Origin: Pelodera strongyloides
Lineage: Eukaryota; Nematoda; Chromadorea; Rhabditida; Rhabditidae
DNA length: 64,000 bases
Assembly (NCBI GenBank): GCA_036852015.1
Contig: JAANDG010000029.1
Coordinates: 372,001 to 436,000, forward strand
Direction of reading: 5' to 3'
Every line of letters starts with the position of its first letter. Positions within the stretch are counted from its first letter, which is position 1. This document shows positions 60,001 through 64,000 of the stretch, piece after piece. The notes under the pieces were generated by a model. It did no database searches and had not been told where the DNA came from. It was given only the letters and a program-made list of their open reading frames with translations. The translations under genes and the position numbers were made by a program.

Positions 60001-63000
60001 TTTTTCCGAAAAATAGCATTTCACCTGGGGTTTTTCGTCAACTGTTGATGTCACAAAAAAACGATGATCGGCCTCGTTTTGACATGTCGTCTAAATTAAC
60101 CTAATTTTTATTGAAAGCAGTTTCACATAGTATTATTTGAATTGTGACCTCACCAAAAAATCCCGTCAAACAATGTTTATCAACAATTTACTTTGTTTAC
60201 ATACACGTGAGACGAAGAACAGCAAAACCATGTGGAAAAAGGCTTTCCAAACATTGTCTGTGTTGCAATTCACATAACTGATTTCTTGAGGAATTTCACA
60301 CAGTTCAAATAAAATATTTGGTTGTTAAGCTTTACTGTTTCATGTGATTCCGTTCTCCCTTTTCCCATTGATTATCTGAAGTTCAAGTAGTTTCTCATAA
60401 ACACTGATTGTCTCCAGGCTTAAGTGTCCTGACCCTGTAATCCAGGAGTTCTTGTGTGTCGTAACCGGCTTCTGATCTCATACGAACCGCTTAACCTCGC
60501 AGCGCCACACTTTTTTGAGGTTTGCATGACTGTATACTGACAAGCAAAAGGTGGGAAAGCAGGTCCGCGGACAGTTGCGAGTGATAGAGAGGGAGAGCGG
60601 GCGATAGGCAGAGATTGCAGTTTAGAGCAGCACTCTTACCTCATATCCTACTCAATTGCCACTGTTTGTATCAATTTTTCTATAAGCAGTTGCTGCATAC
60701 CCTACAATTTGCTACAATTATATACGGACATGCACGTATGTTGTTGTGAAATATCTGTACAATACTTATACACTTTTGTCCTTGTTCCCAACAAAAAGGC
60801 TCACAGACCAAAAAGACAACTTGCAGCACCCAGATCCTATATTCTCAGTACCGCATCTTCTATGCTCTCTTATTCATCTCTGGTAAATGACCTCGAACTC
60901 AAATCGTAATCGGCCCCCAATCTACCCGCATTGCAGGTTGCTTTCCACAGACAAGTATTTTATTTCACAGTCTTTCTTTAATCCGAACCATTCGGATAAA
61001 CTTTGAAGTAAGGCAGGAAACTAATACTCATTATGCGTGAACAATTTCACTACTTTCATTCTTGCCTACTTGTGTATATTCGCAATATGCTAAACGCAGG
61101 TTTCTGCGATATTGCATCTCATTCGATCCATCGTTTCAGTGTAGTTTGCTGAACACACGAAATACAGCAACTTACGAAAGCTTTTGTATAAGTGCTCGCC
61201 TAATGAATAAATAAACTATCGTATGTAACTATCAACCGTTTTTCTTAGTAATCGGAAGTCAGTTTGTTCACAATAGAAAACTGTTTGTTATTAATCTTTC
61301 TCTGCAATGTGCGGTAACTCCTGGAACGTCCCCTACTTGGTTAGTCGTTTGGTCGTCGTGTATGTCATGTACAGGCGATGCTTTTTCATCGTTTCACGTG
61401 CCCATACCAAAACCCCTACAATGACTCGTCCCAAGCTTAATTTCTTTCTGAACTTTATCAACCCATTTAGTGCGTTTGTTGTTTGTTTGCCTACAGTTTG
61501 TCGTCACTTGGGTGCGGCAACCCACACACGGGGCAGAAAACAAACAAGTTTTTTTCTCCCGTCAGAAGATGGTTCCAAGTTCTGAATGATCTTCATGTTT
61601 ATCACATAATATTGCGTCCTCCTCCCCATATGAAGCAAAGCCAAGTACCCTACGATTCTCAACTATGTGTCTCCGGGGAGTACTCCTCTGGTCGTCGTCA
61701 TAATAGTTGTTAGTTGGTAGTTGGTAGGCTGACTGGTTCATGCCCACAGGGAAGTTGAGAGAGAAGAGAGAGGGAGAGAAGAAAGAGAGTGAGAGAGTGA
61801 GAGAGAGAGAATCTCTCCCCGCAACGCATTTCTTATTCGCGTTGCGGCCATTGTGACTCTCACTTTTCGACGCATTCTCGTCGAGAGGACACGTGAATGT
61901 CAAAATTGGACAGACGCAAGCAGAAACAGTGGCTGACAAGTAGAGAGCACAGAGATGGACATCACTATTCCGATTCAGATGACCTCTATTTGTTTCTGAT
62001 ACTTCTAAGTATCTTTTTTTACATGAAGATCTTGAATTTCGCGTTTTACATGACAATGCTGACAGGCATTGAAATACACGGTAGACTGTTGCTTTGTCTT
62101 ATTGATAATCATCAACTTTTAAGATTATTGGTGTAATAATCACTCTATTGTCTTGGGTTTCTTTCTTTTTTCTTCAAGATAACATTCGCGTGTCAGGTGC
62201 TCCTCCTCAACATTTTACCCAAATCACATCCGTCGAAGAGAGTAGCGTAGTTTAACAACACTGATTTAACTGACCTTCTCCAACTTACAAATAATCTTGT
62301 TTTGTTGTCAGTTCACTGATGTTGAAAAGAGGATTTGAACTCACCACACTTTTGCGGTCTTGCTGATCGACCCTTTTGTTTTCAACTGTTGTATGTTTTG
62401 TCAAAATAACACCCTGTGTTTTCCGCATTTTCTTTTCTTCCTTTTCAACTGACAATTCCCTTCCGCCTATGCGGGGCGAAAGCAGCTGAGTGTAAATCCC
62501 ACTGTGTCGGGTTGGAATGTTTCTTCCCACTCAAAATTTGCATACGAGAGTGTTGTTTGTCCAACCGTCCACACTTTGCATTCCCCTCGTATTCGACATT
62601 GTTTGAATACAACATGACCAATGGGCCAACTCCACACTCTCAACCATTATTCACCATTCCGCACCAAAACGCCCCGCTGCTGGCCTAACGGCTCATTATA
62701 CCAATTTCATATCATCGCACAACTTTTGCTCTTTAGGCTACGGAAACTGCATAAACAAGTTGCACTTTTCGCTTTGTTTTGTCCGAATACACAACGTTCT
62801 ACCTAGAAGTCAGACAAACAAAAACGCATAAACAATTATGGAAAACAGTAATAACAAAGTGCAGGAAACATGACTTGTTACTAAATTTGGTGACAGTAGG
62901 TTCCGAACAACAAATGTGGAATGTCTATGACACATTCGAGTTTAACTGTTACGTTCAAATCAGGCACATCATAGATTATAGCCTCAAATTACCAACGCTT

Positions 63001-64000
63001 CCATGTACTGACTTGAGTAATGAGAAGATATGTGACGAATACGAATACAAGTACAAAAATCTGTAAATCATATTGAAGATACTTTCCTTATTCCGGCGTA
63101 GACTTCATTTGTTAACTTTTAAAGGTCAGACATCGGCGCTTTCTTCAAATAGTTCCAGACCCGCTAGACGCCACAGAAATGCAAACATTGAAGAATACTC
63201 TGGCTAAGGTTAACGATCGTTCTTTTTTCATTCACGCACATATTAATGTACGGAAACATGTCTGCAACTTTTTTTACCCCTAGTCTTATTATATATCATA
63301 CCGAACACATATTACGGTCGCATCTTTTACGTTATAAAATAAGTAAGTATTATCAGTGTTGTAATCAAAATGCATTTTTGTTCAATTTTGAGAACACTCT
63401 GTACACCCCGCGAGCCTTGTGAGTAATGTATGATACACAAAATTCACGGGTTTAGATTCACAGACAATACTCACTCTGAAGATGTGTGTTTTTCTTGGGA
63501 TTGCTTTCTATCCATAATCCCTTTACAATATCAAAACCAAAAAGGGTATTGTTGGTTAATTAGCCATAAAGATCCGTTGGTGCTGCGTGAATGGAGCATA
63601 CCTGACCCCTTGATAGAGGTTTTTGAGCAGTTTAATGAGCTCGTGCTCTTTCCCTTTCTGTACCAGATGGTGCTCCTCAACCCGCCAATGAGAAGTGAGA
63701 TGTGACAACTGAGTGTTTTCTTCCTCTTTTCTTTTGGAAGATCATCCCTGGCACAGCATGATATCATCTATCACATATTTTTTTTTACCTTTTCTTCTTT
63801 TTGCAGTATTTTCGTCCAGTCTGCATCGCTGTCACGTATTTTGTTCTCATAATCATTCGTTATTGTTGGCTCAACTCTGTCTCAAAATGTTTCTCCGCTG
63901 ACAGCTCCTCCTTAGGTTGAAAACGCAGCTCCGCTCTCCATATTTCCTTCTTTCTTTGTCTCGCTTTCTCTCTTCTCTCTCACTCTTTCTCTCCCCCCCC
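57052..64000. other. 7-kb right-hand region with no supportable gene
   Basis: AT-rich DNA with pyrimidine-rich patches, short open frames and no recognisable protein motif. One stretch at about 63125-63210 (plus strand, reading RRFLQIVPDPLDATEMQ after a GGTCAG acceptor-like site and before a GTTAAC donor-like site) has coding-like composition, but I found no partner exons. The window ends in a CT-rich tract. Promoter or long-intron sequence of a gene to the right is possible. Confidence 0.4.
61755..61816 (+). repeat. GA-rich simple repeat
   Basis: Imperfect (GAGA)n purine tract in intergenic DNA. Confidence 0.9.

Noticed and set aside
62325..62345. T-loop-like GTTCAAATCC on the minus strand, possible tRNA
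   Set aside because: The T stem does not pair and no anticodon or acceptor arms could be built.
1..64000. CRISPR arrays, bacterial operons, Shine-Dalgarno sites
   Set aside because: The window is eukaryotic with spliceosomal introns. The only regular short repeat (52433-52894) has no spacers.

Overview
The window is eukaryotic and fits a nematode best: an AT-rich, intron-dense genome with short introns bounded by GT...TTTCAG. 3' splice acceptors lie just upstream of start codons, as expected for spliced-leader trans-splicing, and two genes encode small secreted cysteine-rich proteins of nematode-like design. I cannot name the species. No gene crosses the window with certainty; there may be part of one at the left edge.

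Layout of host genes. rps-8 (ribosomal protein eS8) is on the minus strand at 1319-2711. A CANT1/apyrase-type nucleotidase with an N-terminal membrane anchor is on the plus strand at 3850-6880. An LPGAT1-like lysophospholipid acyltransferase is on the plus strand at 12477-15211. The main gene is alpha-spectrin (spc-1), plus strand, 19861-34053. I could assemble it in frame from 45 coding exons into a 2,426-residue protein with spectrin repeats, an internal SH3 domain and C-terminal EF hands. A Ly6/ET-like small secreted protein is at 35385-36158 (plus), an alpha-carbonic anhydrase with intact zinc ligands at 38486-41699 (minus), and a secreted Cys-rich protein built from six small exons at 49172-50454 (minus). 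These are independent housekeeping, membrane or secreted genes; nothing suggests an operon.

Mobile and repetitive DNA. At least four foldback elements share TTAAAGGG ends (14.6, 29.9, 34.5 and 36.4 kb), and two of them lie inside host introns. A 919-bp TA-flanked Tc1/mariner-like element is at 36.9 kb. A near-identical 1.54-kb tandem duplication is at 42.5-45.6 kb.

The most unusual region is 50602-57051. This 6.45-kb unit is bounded by roughly 320-bp terminal inverted repeats, each carrying the start of a protease-like reading frame that resembles the adenain-type protease of Maverick/Polinton elements. Inside are a doublet of 0.3-kb repeats rich in a CGAATTCG palindrome and an intact five-exon gene for a ubiquitin-like plus kinase-like protein. 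One intron of that gene is almost wholly a 21-copy 22-bp minisatellite. A broken Penelope-like retroelement (GIY-YIG and reverse-transcriptase fragments) follows on the opposite strand, with a hammerhead-ribozyme-like core downstream. My reading is a defective, Maverick-derived composite element carrying a kinase-like cargo gene.

The stretches 6.9-11.8, 15.2-19.8, 45.6-49.2 and 57-64 kb hold no gene I can support beyond a few weak candidates, which are listed as such.
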